Of a DNA stretch of 64,000 nucleotides, positions 8,659 through 17,785 are shown one piece after another. Source of the stretch: Stenotrophomonas sp. ZAC14D1_NAIMI4_1 (GTDB lineage Bacteria; Pseudomonadota; Gammaproteobacteria; Xanthomonadales; Xanthomonadaceae); assembly GCF_003086775.1 (NCBI RefSeq), contig NZ_CP026001.1:584407-648406 (forward strand), given 5' to 3'. The position numbers and the translations under genes were made by a program. The stretch's first letter is position 1; each line of letters begins with the position of its first letter. The notes beneath the pieces were generated by a model. The model did not search any database. It was not told the origin of the DNA and was given only the letters and a program-made list of their open reading frames with translations.

Positions 8659-9075
8659 TCATTCGCACTTCACCGCATACACCGGCCCGGCACCGATCAG
8701 CAGCAGGGCCATGTAGTCGCTGTCGCCCGCCTTGGCCTTCAGCGAGGCGCCCCGCTTGGTGTGGAACAGGCCGAAGCCGCCAGCGCGGCGGATCAGGGCG
8801 CTGTCGATCTGTTCGGCATCGTCGCGGAAGTAGCGGGCGATGTCGGTGCGGCTGGCCTGGGTCAGTGCGTTGGGCTCGCGCTGCCAGTGGCCGTCGCGCT
8901 CGAAGGAGACAAAGTACTGCCCGCCTTCCTTGTCGATGCGGAACTCGGCGGGTTTGCGCGTGCTGGTGGTGAAGCAGCCCTGCAGGGGATCGGAGGAGAA
9001 CGGCAGCTGGGTATCGCCGGAACAGGCGCCCAGCAGCAGGAGGGTGCCGGGCAGCAGCAGGCGGAGCGCGCGCAT
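8659..9075 (-). CDS. Predicted lipoprotein, 138 aa
   Basis: Begins MRALRLLLPGTLLLLGAC, a good lipoprotein signal with the lipobox cysteine at residue 18. The mature part contains CFTTSTRKPAEFRI and a two-layer beta pattern (YFVSFERDGHWQRE), then ARYFRDDAEQIDSAL. It should be anchored in the inner or outer membrane facing the periplasm. No function is recognised. The next gene upstream reads the other way. Confidence 0.65.
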   Translation of the reverse strand: MRALRLLLPGTLLLLGACSGDTQLPFSSDPLQGCFTTSTRKPAEFRIDKEGGQYFVSFERDGHWQREPNALTQASRTDIARYFRDDAEQIDSALIRRAGGFGLFHTKRGASLKAKAGDSDYMALLLIGAGPVYAVKCE

Positions 9076-9163
9076 GGGATGTCCCGACGGGGCAGGTGCA
9101 GCTAGTGTAGGGCGAGGGCAGGGCCTGCCCGTACCGATAATCGGCAAGAACCGGGGAGCTGCG

Positions 9164-9439
9164 ATGGCACAGGGCAAGGCACCGTGGTGCGGGTTGGCAA
9201 GCTGGCTGGGGCTGCTGGCCGGGTGGGGCGCGGGTTGGCTGGCGGCGCTGGCCTTTGGCGGCAGCGCACCGGCGGCCGGGCTGAGCGTGGGGGTGCTGGC
9301 CTCGGCAGTGGTTGGGTTGGGGCTGGCCGTGGCGGCGCGGGCGCGGGATGAGCGCCATGCGTGGCTGGGCATCGGCGGCGCGCTGTTGAGCGCGCTGCCG
9401 TTGAAGCTCTACCTGTTGCGGATGCTGTTCAAGCTGTAG
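9164..9439 (+). CDS. Small integral membrane protein, 91 aa
   Basis: Starts MAQGKAPWCGLASWLG behind a GGGGAG ribosome binding site. Nearly the whole protein is hydrophobic, with three helices separated by short loops (SGSAPAAG-type loop, then RARDERHA). It ends LYLLRMLFKL. Family unknown; probably a small inner membrane protein. Confidence 0.6.
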   Translation: MAQGKAPWCGLASWLGLLAGWGAGWLAALAFGGSAPAAGLSVGVLASAVVGLGLAVAARARDERHAWLGIGGALLSALPLKLYLLRMLFKL

Positions 9440-9466
9440 GCGGCTCTACAGGAAAGAACCGCAGCG

Positions 9467-10465
9467 TCACGCTGTGCGATGGATTTCCAGCGTCACGTGT
9501 ACCAGTTCTTCGTGCACGGCGAGCGCCTGGCGCAGCAAGTCGGCATCCAGATCGACATCGCTGGTGACCACGCTGGCAGCCACGGCGTACTTGCCACGGC
9601 CCACCTGCCACACATGCAGATCGGCCAGGCGTGCCGGCCAGGGCCCCTGTTCGATCACTTCGCGTACTTCCGCGACCACCGGCGCGTCCATCTGCGCATC
9701 CAGCAGCACGCGGCCACTGTCGCGCAGCAGGCCGACGGCCCAGACCGTCACCAGCACGGCGCCCACCAGGCCCATCACCGGGTCCAGCCAGGCGGCGCCC
9801 CACAGCTTGCCGCCAAGCAGCGCAACGATGGCCAGCACCGAGGTCGCGGCGTCGGCCAGCACATGCATGTAGGCCGAGCGCAGGTTGAGGTCGTGGCCAT
9901 GGGCATGACCGTGCGCGTGATCGTGGTGGTCATGGTCGTGGTCGCGTCCATGCGCGTGGCCATGCCCGTGGCCGTGATGGTGGTGGGCATGGCCCGGGCT
10001 GTCATGCAGCCACCACGCGCACAGCAGGTTCACTCCCAGGCCGACCACGGCGATGAGGATGGCCTCGTCGTAATGGATGGGCGCAGGCACCCACAGGCGC
10101 TGCAGCGACTGCACGGCCATCAGCGCGGCCACGCCGAGCAGGGCAATGGCACTGGTGTAGCCGGCCAGGATCTCGATCTTCCACGTGCCGAAGGCAAAGC
10201 GCGGGTCGTGCGCATAGCGCCGTGCGCAGCGGTAGGCGAACACCGAAAGGCCGAGCGCCAGTGCGTGCGAGCTCATGTGCCAGCCATCGGCCAACACGGC
10301 CATGGAGTTGAACCACCAGCCGCCGAAGATCTCGATGAACATCATGCTGACGGTGAGCCACATGGCACGGCGGGTATTGCGTTCGGCCAGTGGATTGCCG
10401 TCGTCGAAGCGATGGTCGTGGCGGCGGGAGGCGGCGAGGGCGTCCAGGTGCATGGGGGCATTCAT
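9467..10465 (-). CDS. dmeF: CDF-family Co/Ni efflux protein with His-rich loop (DmeF type)
   Basis: A 332-residue cation diffusion facilitator starting MNAPMHLDALAASRRHDH. Six helices are visible, with the metal-site pattern ADGWHMSSHALAL and a later HVLADAATSVLAI (HxxxD and DxxxD-like pairs). Between helices 4 and 5 is a cytoplasmic loop of about 35 residues made almost only of His, Gly, Asp and Ala, expected to capture divalent metal. The C-terminal domain ends VHVTLEIHRTA. It is divergent from an RcnR-like repressor with 38 nt between, matching known dmeRF pairs for cobalt/nickel export; zinc cannot be excluded. I placed the start at 10465 rather than a longer frame that would cover the operator. 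Confidence 0.85.
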   Translation of the reverse strand: MNAPMHLDALAASRRHDHRFDDGNPLAERNTRRAMWLTVSMMFIEIFGGWWFNSMAVLADGWHMSSHALALGLSVFAYRCARRYAHDPRFAFGTWKIEILAGYTSAIALLGVAALMAVQSLQRLWVPAPIHYDEAILIAVVGLGVNLLCAWWLHDSPGHAHHHHGHGHGHAHGRDHDHDHHDHAHGHAHGHDLNLRSAYMHVLADAATSVLAIVALLGGKLWGAAWLDPVMGLVGAVLVTVWAVGLLRDSGRVLLDAQMDAPVVAEVREVIEQGPWPARLADLHVWQVGRGKYAVAASVVTSDVDLDADLLRQALAVHEELVHVTLEIHRTA

Positions 10466-10475
10466 GAGTGGAAGG

Positions 10476-10492
10476 ATACCCCCATAGGGTAT
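10476..10492. promoter_or_regulatory. Operator-like palindrome between dmeF and dmeR
   Basis: A perfect inverted repeat ATACCC-N5-GGGTAT (10476-10481 and 10487-10492) is centred in the 38-nt divergent intergenic region. RcnR/DmeR repressors bind GC-tract palindromes flanked by TA-rich ends, so this is the probable site controlling both genes. Confidence 0.75.
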
Positions 10493-10503
10493 ACGATACG
10501 TCC

Positions 10504-10788
10504 ATGGCACATGTACACAAGAACCGGAAACAACTGCTGACCCGGGTGCGCCGCATCGGCGGCCAGGTGGCGGCGCTGGAGCAGGCATTGGACCGCCCGG
10601 AGGGCGCGGCGGGCGACTGCGCGGACGTGCTGGTGCAGGTGGCCGCCGTGCGTGGCGCGGCGCACAGCCTGCTGATGGAGCTGCTGCACGAGCACCTGCA
10701 GGAACACGTGGTGGCTGCCGAAGACCCGCAGCAGCGGGCGGCGGAAGCCGAAGTACTGGTGGAACTGCTGCGCCGCTACGGCAAATGA
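10504..10788 (+). CDS. dmeR: RcnR/CsoR-family metal-responsive repressor
   Basis: A 94-residue all-helical DUF156 protein. Aligning it to RcnR and FrmR by eye gives H3, C39, H64 and H68 at the positions of the RcnR ligands H3, C35, H60 and H64; a four-residue insertion precedes the cysteine. The full His-Cys-His-His set is the nickel/cobalt-sensing pattern rather than the formaldehyde (FrmR) or copper (CsoR) one. The conserved core RVRRIGGQVAALEQ is intact. It probably represses itself and the divergent CDF exporter until metal binds. Confidence 0.85.
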   Translation: MAHVHKNRKQLLTRVRRIGGQVAALEQALDRPEGAAGDCADVLVQVAAVRGAAHSLLMELLHEHLQEHVVAAEDPQQRAAEAEVLVELLRRYGK

Positions 10789-10792
10789 CCCG

Positions 10793-10815
10793 GTAGTGCC
10801 GGCCGCTGGCCGGCA
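10793..10815 (+). repeat. GTAG REP (SMAG-type)
   Basis: GTAG followed by an 8-bp inverted repeat TGCCGGCC/GGCCGGCA around a GCT loop. It lies between dmeR and the CobW-type GTPase. Confidence 0.85.
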
Positions 10816-10841
10816 GTCCGCCGGCTGCGTCGTGACCGCTT

Positions 10842-10860
10842 AATGTTATATAGTAACATT
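10842..10860. promoter_or_regulatory. Zur-box-like palindrome before the GTPase gene
   Basis: AATGTTA-N5-TAACATT is a perfect 7-bp inverted repeat and closely matches the AT-rich Zur consensus. It ends 24 nt before the chosen ATG of the CobW/ZigA GTPase, so zinc-starvation control by Zur is likely. An ATG inside the palindrome (10843) is therefore unlikely to be the start codon. Confidence 0.75.
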
Positions 10861-10884
10861 TCCATCCGCAGCCCCTCGCCCCGC

Positions 10885-12210
<1,326 letters not shown>

Positions 12211-12220
12211 GGGCAGAAGC

Positions 12221-12243
12221 AGCCACGCGTGGCGTGGCTCTAC
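12221..12243 (-). repeat. GTAG REP
   Basis: Stem AGCCACGC/GCGTGGCT with CTAC at the right end, so the GTAG tip is on the minus strand. It separates the convergent GTPase and ABC-F genes and ends at the ABC-F stop. Confidence 0.8.
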
Positions 12244-13847
12244 AACGCGTCGCGCCACTGCCAGCCATCGCCGTCGACCTGCAGCACCTGCGTTGGCCGC
12301 AACGCGCGCAGCAGGTGGGTGTCATGGCTGACCATCACCAGTCCGCCTTCCCACGCACCCAGCAGCGATTCCAGTGCCTGTAGTGCCGTCAGGTCCAGCG
12401 CGTTGCCGGGCTCGTCCAGCAGCAACAGCTGCGGTGCCGGTTGCGCGTAGAGCACGCTGGCCAGGGCACCCTTCACCCGCTCGCCGTCGCTGAGGCTGCT
12501 GGCGGGGCGCTGGATGCGGTGTGCATCCAGCCCGAGCAGGGCCAGCCGTGTGCGCAGCTCGGCCGGGTCGGCGGCCGCGTTGGCCGCCTGCACGGTGTCG
12601 AGGATGCTGCGCTCGCCAGCCAGGGCCAGCAGTTGCTGGTCGAGCAGGGCCAGCGGTGCATGCCGCTGCACCTCGCCCGCACGCGCCTGCAGCTGCCCGG
12701 CCAGTACGCGCAGCAGGGTGGATTTGCCGCTGCCGTTGTCGCCCACCACGGCGATGCGCTGGCCACGGCGGATCTCCAGCTGCAGCGGTGCGCTGCAACC
12801 GTGCGGCAGCACGAGATCGTGTGCCTGCAGCAGGCGCGCGCTGCCACGCTCGCCATCGCTGGCAAACAGGGCAAGTTCGGGGGCGGCCTGCACGGCTGCC
12901 GCCGCACTGCGCAGCTGCTGCGCGCTGGCCTGCAGGCGGTCGGCGTGGATCTGCTGCGCGCGGCCCTGGGTGGCCTCCGCACGCTGTTTCTGCCCGCCCA
13001 GCAGGATCGGTGCCTGGTTGGCCTGCTTGGCATCGCGGTTGCCGCGCGCTTGCCGCTGCTGCTGGCGTTCGTGCTGTTCGCGCGCGCTGCGTTGCTGCTG
13101 GCGGTGCTGCGCGCGGGCATGGTCGAGCTGCGCGGCGGCGGCATCGCGCTCGGCCGCGCGCGCGTCGGCATAGTGCTGCCAGGGCCCGCCATAGCGGTGC
13201 AGCCCGCGTCCATCCAGTTCCACGATCTGCTGCATGTTGGCCAGCAGTTCGCGGTCGTGGCTGATGACCAGCAGCCCGCCTGGCCAGCGCTGCAGCTGCT
13301 GGTACAGCTGCTGGCGGTTGCGCGCATCCAGATGATTGCTGGGCTCGTCGAGGATGAGCCAGTCGGCACCGCTGGCCCATGCGCCGGACAGGGCCACGCG
13401 CATGGCCTGGCCGCCACTGAGGCGTGCGGCTGGCTGGGTGGGCTGCAGGTCATCGGGCAGGCCGAGGGCATGCCATTGCTGCTGCAGGCGTTCGCGCAGG
13501 TCCCAGCGGTCGCCGACGCAGGCGAAGTCCGCTTCGTCGATGCTGCCGGCTTCGATGCGCGCCAGCGCTGCCAGTGCATCACCGACGCCGGCCAGTTCGC
13601 CGACCGAGCCGCGTGGCGGGTAGCCGGGCGTGGGCAGCAGGAAGACCCGGCCGCTGCTGCGTACCTGGCCGTTGTCGGGCAGCAGTTGCCCGGCCAGCAG
13701 GCGCGCGAGCACGCTCTTGCCGGTGCCATTGGCGCCGACGAGGCCGGTGGCCACCGGTTCAAAGGAAAACGACAGTTCGGAAAACAGCGATCGGCCATCG
13801 GCCAACCGATAGGACACGCGATCGAGCGCGAGGGAATGCGTGGTCAT
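12240..13847 (-). CDS. ABC-F family ATPase
   Basis: A 535-residue soluble protein with two ABC ATPase domains and no membrane segments. Domain 1 has Walker A GANGTGKS (residues 38-45), signature LSGGQ and Walker B LILDEPSNHLD. Domain 2 has GDNGSGKST, a divergent signature LSDGE and LLLLDEPGNALD. The linker between them (about residues 225-335) is rich in Gln, Arg and Ala and predicted helical, the ribosome-contacting arm in this family. ABC-F proteins act on the ribosome, some protecting it from antibiotics; which group this belongs to is not evident. The 5' leader on its strand holds two hairpins and tiny reading frames. Confidence 0.85.
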   Translation of the reverse strand: MTTHSLALDRVSYRLADGRSLFSELSFSFEPVATGLVGANGTGKSVLARLLAGQLLPDNGQVRSSGRVFLLPTPGYPPRGSVGELAGVGDALAALARIEAGSIDEADFACVGDRWDLRERLQQQWHALGLPDDLQPTQPAARLSGGQAMRVALSGAWASGADWLILDEPSNHLDARNRQQLYQQLQRWPGGLLVISHDRELLANMQQIVELDGRGLHRYGGPWQHYADARAAERDAAAAQLDHARAQHRQQQRSAREQHERQQQRQARGNRDAKQANQAPILLGGQKQRAEATQGRAQQIHADRLQASAQQLRSAAAAVQAAPELALFASDGERGSARLLQAHDLVLPHGCSAPLQLEIRRGQRIAVVGDNGSGKSTLLRVLAGQLQARAGEVQRHAPLALLDQQLLALAGERSILDTVQAANAAADPAELRTRLALLGLDAHRIQRPASSLSDGERVKGALASVLYAQPAPQLLLLDEPGNALDLTALQALESLLGAWEGGLVMVSHDTHLLRALRPTQVLQVDGDGWQWRDAL

Positions 13848-13979
13848 GCGACCTCCATGGGATGCCTGGTTCTCCCCTGCGCACAGGGGCGGGAAGAGTC
13901 GGGCCGTCTAGTGGAAAGACGGCGGCATCACTGGCGCATCGGTCGCGAGCCTCTTGGAGGAATGAGGGGGGATTATAAC
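13848..13979 (-). promoter_or_regulatory. Structured 5' leader of the ABC-F gene
   Basis: Read on the minus strand, a TATAAT (13972-13977) is followed by about 120 nt of leader. It contains a three-codon frame ATG-CGC-CAG-TGA (13928-13939) whose TGA overlaps the ATG of a six-codon frame encoding MPPSFH (13908-13928). The second frame runs into a hairpin CCGTCT/AGACGG. A second hairpin CCCCTG-TGCG-CAGGGG lies nearer the ABC-F start. This resembles antibiotic-sensing attenuation leaders, but no clear -35 and no strong Shine-Dalgarno for the small frames are seen, so it is a hypothesis. Confidence 0.35.
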
Positions 13980-14016
13980 GCTGGTGGCTGAATGGTCGCG
14001 GTGGCGATGCCCCTTC

Positions 14017-14088
14017 ATCCACGCATGGCGTGGATCTACTGAATCGTCGTGGCGATGCCCCCGTCATCCACGCATGGCGTGGATCTAC
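14017..14088 (-). repeat. Tandem pair of GTAG REPs
   Basis: Two copies of stem ATCCACGC-ATG-GCGTGGAT followed by CTAC, at 14017-14039 and 14066-14088. The flanking GTGGCGATGCCC is duplicated as well, so the unit is repeated with a 49-bp period. Located between the ABC-F promoter region and the 3' end of the LysR gene. Confidence 0.85.
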
Positions 14089-14092
14089 CGGG

Positions 14093-14992
14093 CTACGGGA
14101 CGGTATCCAGCCGCACGCTGATGAAATCGATGAACACCCGCAGCTTCGGCAGCACGTGGCGGCCGGAGGGCCACAGCAGGTGGAAGGTGCCGCAGGAATG
14201 CACGTGCTCATCGAGCACGGTGACCAGGCGGCCCTCGGCGAGGGCATCGCGGACCGAGTGCACCGGCACGAAGGCCAGGCCGATATCGCGCAGGGCCAGC
14301 TCCACCCGCGCTTCGATGGTATTGGCGACCATGTGCACCGGCAGGTCCTGCGCAGCCTGTTCGTCCGGCCACTGGACCGGCCACGGCTCTAGCTTGCCGC
14401 TGCTGGGGAATTTGTAGTGCAGCAGGGTGTGCTGCAGCAGGTCGGCGGGGGCCTTGGGCACGCCGCGCCGCTGCAGGTAGGACGGTGAGGCGACGATGCG
14501 CCGTGGAAACACGCCCAGGCGCCGGGCATTCATCCGCGAATCGCTGGGCTCGCCGACGCGCAGCACGGCATCGAAGCCTTCCTCGATGACATCGACCAGG
14601 CGGTCGCTGAAATCCAGATCGAGGCGGATGTCCGGATAGGCGGCCATGAAATCGGCGAGCAACGGCAGGGTCAGGTCACCGACCAGCGGCAGGCTGATGC
14701 GCAGCGTGCCACTGGGTGCGGCGTGCGGCTGGGCCAGTTCGGTGCGTGCAGCATCGCGCTCGGCGAGGATGCGGCGGCAGCGCGCCAGGAACAGCTGGCC
14801 TTCTGCGGTGAGGGTGATGCTGCGCGTGCTGCGGTGGAACAGGCGTACGCCCAGCGCGTGCTCCAGCCGTGCCACGCACTTGCCGGCAGCCGAGGCGGAG
14901 ATGCCCTGCAGGCGGCCGGTCTCGACGAAGCTGCGGGTGTCGGCGGCATGCACGAAGGTCTGCAGGTTGGCGAGGTTGTCGAGGACGGACAT
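14093..14992 (-). CDS. LysR-family transcriptional regulator
   Basis: A 299-residue LTTR starting MSVLDNLANLQTFVHAADTRSF. The N-terminal winged helix-turn-helix contains the usual ASAAGKCVARLEHALGVRLFHRSTRSI; the effector domain has TLRISLPLVGDLTLPLLADF and RLVDVIEEGFDAVLRVG. I excluded an upstream in-frame ATG because it is not part of the domain. It is divergent from a serine hydrolase/MFS pair and may regulate them; no ligand can be inferred. Confidence 0.88.
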   Translation of the reverse strand: MSVLDNLANLQTFVHAADTRSFVETGRLQGISASAAGKCVARLEHALGVRLFHRSTRSITLTAEGQLFLARCRRILAERDAARTELAQPHAAPSGTLRISLPLVGDLTLPLLADFMAAYPDIRLDLDFSDRLVDVIEEGFDAVLRVGEPSDSRMNARRLGVFPRRIVASPSYLQRRGVPKAPADLLQHTLLHYKFPSSGKLEPWPVQWPDEQAAQDLPVHMVANTIEARVELALRDIGLAFVPVHSVRDALAEGRLVTVLDEHVHSCGTFHLLWPSGRHVLPKLRVFIDFISVRLDTVP

Positions 14993-15216
14993 GGGCGGCG
15001 CAGCGGGAAAACCGCAGGGTAGGGCCAGTTGCAGCGTGCGGCTAGGTGGCCGTTGCAACACTGCGGTTCAACACCGCTGCGCTGGCAGCCGGCCCGCGCT
15101 GTCCGTGCAGGGCGCCGATTGCGGACCTGCCGGTCCGCGAAGCGCGGAGCGCCGCCCCGCTTTTTGCAGCGGCGCGCGCTGCCTAAGGTGGCGGCCCTCC
15201 CCCCAAGGATTGCCCC

Positions 15217-16391
15217 ATGAATGCTCTTCCTGTCGATGCCTCCACGCCCACACTGCCCGGCGTGGCCCACGTGCTGCAGCAGGCCCGCAGCGCCTGGTGG
15301 GTGCGGTGGTGCTGGTGCGCGAACACGGCGTGCTGCGCCATGCCAGCGCCAGCGGCCTGGCCGACCGCGAGGCGGGTACGCCCATGCAGCGCGACCAGCT
15401 GTTCCGCCTGGCATCGGTGAGCAAGCCGCTGCTGACCACGGTGATCCTGCGCCTGGTGGCCGACGGCGTGCTCGATCTGGATGCGCCGGTGCAGCGTTGG
15501 CTGCCGACGTTCCGCCCGGCGCTGGCCGATGGCAGCGTGCCGCCGATCAGCCTGCGGCAGCTGCTGAGCCATAGCAGTGGCCTGGGCTACCGCTTCCTCG
15601 AAGCCGACGCCGCAGGGCCGTATGCGCGTGCCGGCGTCAGCGATGGCATGGACGCGAATCCGCTTAGCCTGCAGGACAACGTGCAGCGCATCGGCCAGGT
15701 ACCGCTGCTGTTCGCACCGGGCAGCCAGTGGCTGTATTCGCTGGGCGTGGATGTGGCCGGTGCCGTGGCCGAAGCGGCGAGCGGGCAGACGCTGCAGCAG
15801 CTGTTCGATCGCCTGCTGGCGCAGCCGCTGGGCCTGCGCGATACCGGCTTCAGCACCGCGCAGGGCGCGCGGCTGGCCACCGCCTATGCCAGTGATGTGC
15901 CGCAGCCGCATCGCCTGCAGGAGGGCGAGATCGTCGCGCCGTTCGATGGCACCGTGGGCATCGAGTACAGCCTGGCACGCGCTACCGATGCCAGCCGCTA
16001 TGCCTCGGCGGGCGCTGGCCTGATCGGCAGCGCCGATGACGTGATGACCGTGCTGGAGGCCCTGCGCGATGTGCAGGCGTCTACCGTGCTGCCGCCAACG
16101 CTGGTGGCCGAGATGGGCCGCCCGCAGGTGGGCGGGCAGGGGCCGGCCGATCCGCCGGGCTGGGGCTTCGGCCTCGGCTTTGCGGTGTTGCGCGACCCGG
16201 CCGCCTCAGGCACGCCGCAGGGCGTGGGCACGTGGCGCTGGGGCGGTGCCTACGGCCACAGCTGGTTCGTCGACCCGGCGCGTGGCCTCAGCGTGGTGGC
16301 GCTCACCAACACCCTGTACGAGGGCATGCACGGTGCGTTCGTCGATGACCTGCGCGATGCGGTGTACCGCGATCTGGAGGCGGCGCAATGA
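15217..16391 (+). pseudogene. Beta-lactamase-family serine hydrolase with an apparent -1 frameshift
   Basis: The ATG at 15217 follows an AAGGA ribosome binding site and opens MNALPVDASTPTLPG...VLQQAR, but that frame leaves the family after about 24 codons. The homologous sequence resumes in another frame (RLVGAVVLVREHG) from about 15291 and continues to 16391 with SVSK (the SxxK nucleophile motif), a YSLG strand and GGAYGHSW near the end. Insertion of one base near 15286-15291 would rejoin both parts. So this is a recent frameshift, a sequencing error, or initiation at an internal GTG (15297) without a ribosome binding site. The fold is class C beta-lactamase/esterase type. Its stop overlaps the MFS start. 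Confidence 0.7.
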
Positions 16392-17572
16392 GCGGCCATG
16401 CCATCGACGCATCGTCGCCCGCAGGTGAAGCAACGCGGTTGCCGTGGAACGGCCTGCTAGCCCTGGCCGGGGGCAGCTTCATCACCCTGCTGACCGAGAC
16501 CCTGCCGGCGGGCGTGCTGCGGCCGATGGGACAGAGCCTGGGCGTGAGCGATGCGGCCGTGGGCCAGCTGGTGAGCGTGTATGCACTGGGGTCGGTGCTG
16601 GCGGCGTTGCCCATGACGGCGCTGACCCAGCGGCTGCCCCGCCGGCCGTTGCTGCTGGCGGCGATTGCCGGCTTCGTGCTGGTCAACGCACTGACGGCGC
16701 TGACCAGCAACTACACGCTGCTGCTGGTGGTGCGCTTCCTGGCAGGCGTGGGTGCGGGCCTGTTGTGGTCGCTGGTGGCGGGCTATGCCGCGCGTATGGT
16801 GGTGCCCGCGCTGCAGGGGCGGGCGATTGCGGTGGCGATGGTGGGTTCGCCGCTGGCGTTGTCGCTGGGCGTGCCGGCGGGCACGCTGCTGGGCCAGCAG
16901 ATCGGCTGGCGCTGGGCGTTCGGCCTGATGGCGCTGCTGGCGGTGCTGCTGCTGGGCTGGGTGCGCTGGGCGGTGCCTTCGCTGCCGGCGGCGGGCGGCG
17001 GCCAGCGGGTGCCGCTGGGCACGGTGTGGCGCCTGCCCGGCGTGCGCAGCACCCTGCTGGTGATGGCGCTGTACGTGCTGGCGCACAACGTGCTGTACAC
17101 CTACATCGAGCCGCTGGCGATCCTGGCCAACGCGCAGCACTGGCTGGACCGCGTGCTGCTGGCCTTTGGCGTGGCCGCCGTTGCCGGCATCGGCATTGCG
17201 GGCTGGGGCGTGGATCGCCACCTGCGCGCGCTGGTGTGGGCGGCGGTGGCCGGTTTCGTGCTGGCGGTGGCGGCGCTGCTGCTGTGGCCGGGCGTGCCGC
17301 AGGTGCTGCTGCTGGCCAGCGTGCTGTGGGGCGTGGCGTTTGGCGCGGTGCCGACGCTGTTCCAGACCGCCGTGGCCCGCCGTGCCGGTGCCGCGGCCGA
17401 CCTGGCGCAGTCGATGCTGGTGACCGGCTGGAACCTGGCGATTGCCGCAGGCGGCGTGGCGGGTGGCGTGGTGCTGCAGTCGGTCGGCGCAGGGCAGCTG
17501 GCGTGGTTGCCGCTGCTGTTGCTGGCCGTGTGCGCGGCGTGGTTGTGGGTGAGGCCGAAGGCCTGGGCGTAG
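16388..17572 (+). CDS. MFS transporter (AraJ/drug-efflux type)
   Basis: A 394-residue, 12-helix major facilitator. Motif A-like TQRLPRRP follows helix 2 and FLAGVGAGLLWSL is in helix 4; GIGIAGWGVD occurs after the central loop. The ATG overlaps the upstream hydrolase stop (ATGA), so the pair is translationally coupled and, with the divergent LysR, forms a small regulated export locus. Family members export sugars, purines or drugs; the substrate is unknown. If the upstream frameshift is real, coupling could reduce translation of this gene. Confidence 0.85.
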   Translation: MSGHAIDASSPAGEATRLPWNGLLALAGGSFITLLTETLPAGVLRPMGQSLGVSDAAVGQLVSVYALGSVLAALPMTALTQRLPRRPLLLAAIAGFVLVNALTALTSNYTLLLVVRFLAGVGAGLLWSLVAGYAARMVVPALQGRAIAVAMVGSPLALSLGVPAGTLLGQQIGWRWAFGLMALLAVLLLGWVRWAVPSLPAAGGGQRVPLGTVWRLPGVRSTLLVMALYVLAHNVLYTYIEPLAILANAQHWLDRVLLAFGVAAVAGIGIAGWGVDRHLRALVWAAVAGFVLAVAALLLWPGVPQVLLLASVLWGVAFGAVPTLFQTAVARRAGAAADLAQSMLVTGWNLAIAAGGVAGGVVLQSVGAGQLAWLPLLLLAVCAAWLWVRPKAWA

Positions 17573-17589
17573 CGGCGGTTGCGTGGGGT

Positions 17590-17647
17590 TGCCGGCCAGC
17601 GGCCGGCACTACCAGGGCGGCGTCATCCACGCATGGCGTGGATCTAC
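17590..17647 (-). repeat. Two GTAG REPs in tandem
   Basis: The first (17590-17612) has stem TGCCGGCC-AGC-GGCCGGCA then CTAC; the second (17625-17647) has ATCCACGC-ATG-GCGTGGAT then CTAC. Both have the GTAG tip on the minus strand. They lie between the MFS and EAL genes, whose 3' ends converge. Confidence 0.85.
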
Positions 17648-17663
17648 TGAGCGCAGCGAACCG

Positions 17664-17785
17664 CGTTTGCCTTTGCTCTTTCTGTTGATTCCGTGGTGTG
17701 ACGCCGCAGCAATGTGCCACCGCCCCGGCCAAGCGCGCGATCATTGCGCACGCCGCCCCGCCGCGAGGGGCTCCGCCGTTGGCCG
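17664..17785 (+). repeat. Decayed copy of the long structured repeat seen at 26.2-26.7 kb
   Basis: A pyrimidine-rich block (TTTGCTCTTTCTGTTGATT, then CCGTGGTG) near 17672-17698 matches, almost base for base, the complement of the purine block at 26373-26399. A tail with AGGGGCTCCGCCGTT at 17766-17780 matches the outer arm at 26652-26666. The three-way-junction core found there is absent. The tail ends at the stop codon of the EAL gene. Confidence 0.6.

Noticed and set aside
9901..10010. Simple-sequence CAT/GTG run as a microsatellite
   Set aside because: It encodes the His-rich loop of the CDF transporter and is explained by protein composition.
10843..10884. Upstream ATG for the CobW-type GTPase
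   Set aside because: It lies inside the Zur-like palindrome and adds residues not seen in the family.
14646..15216. Plus-strand frame leading into the serine hydrolase
   Set aside because: It covers the LysR gene in antisense and has no recognisable domain; used only to detect the frame in which the hydrolase resumes.
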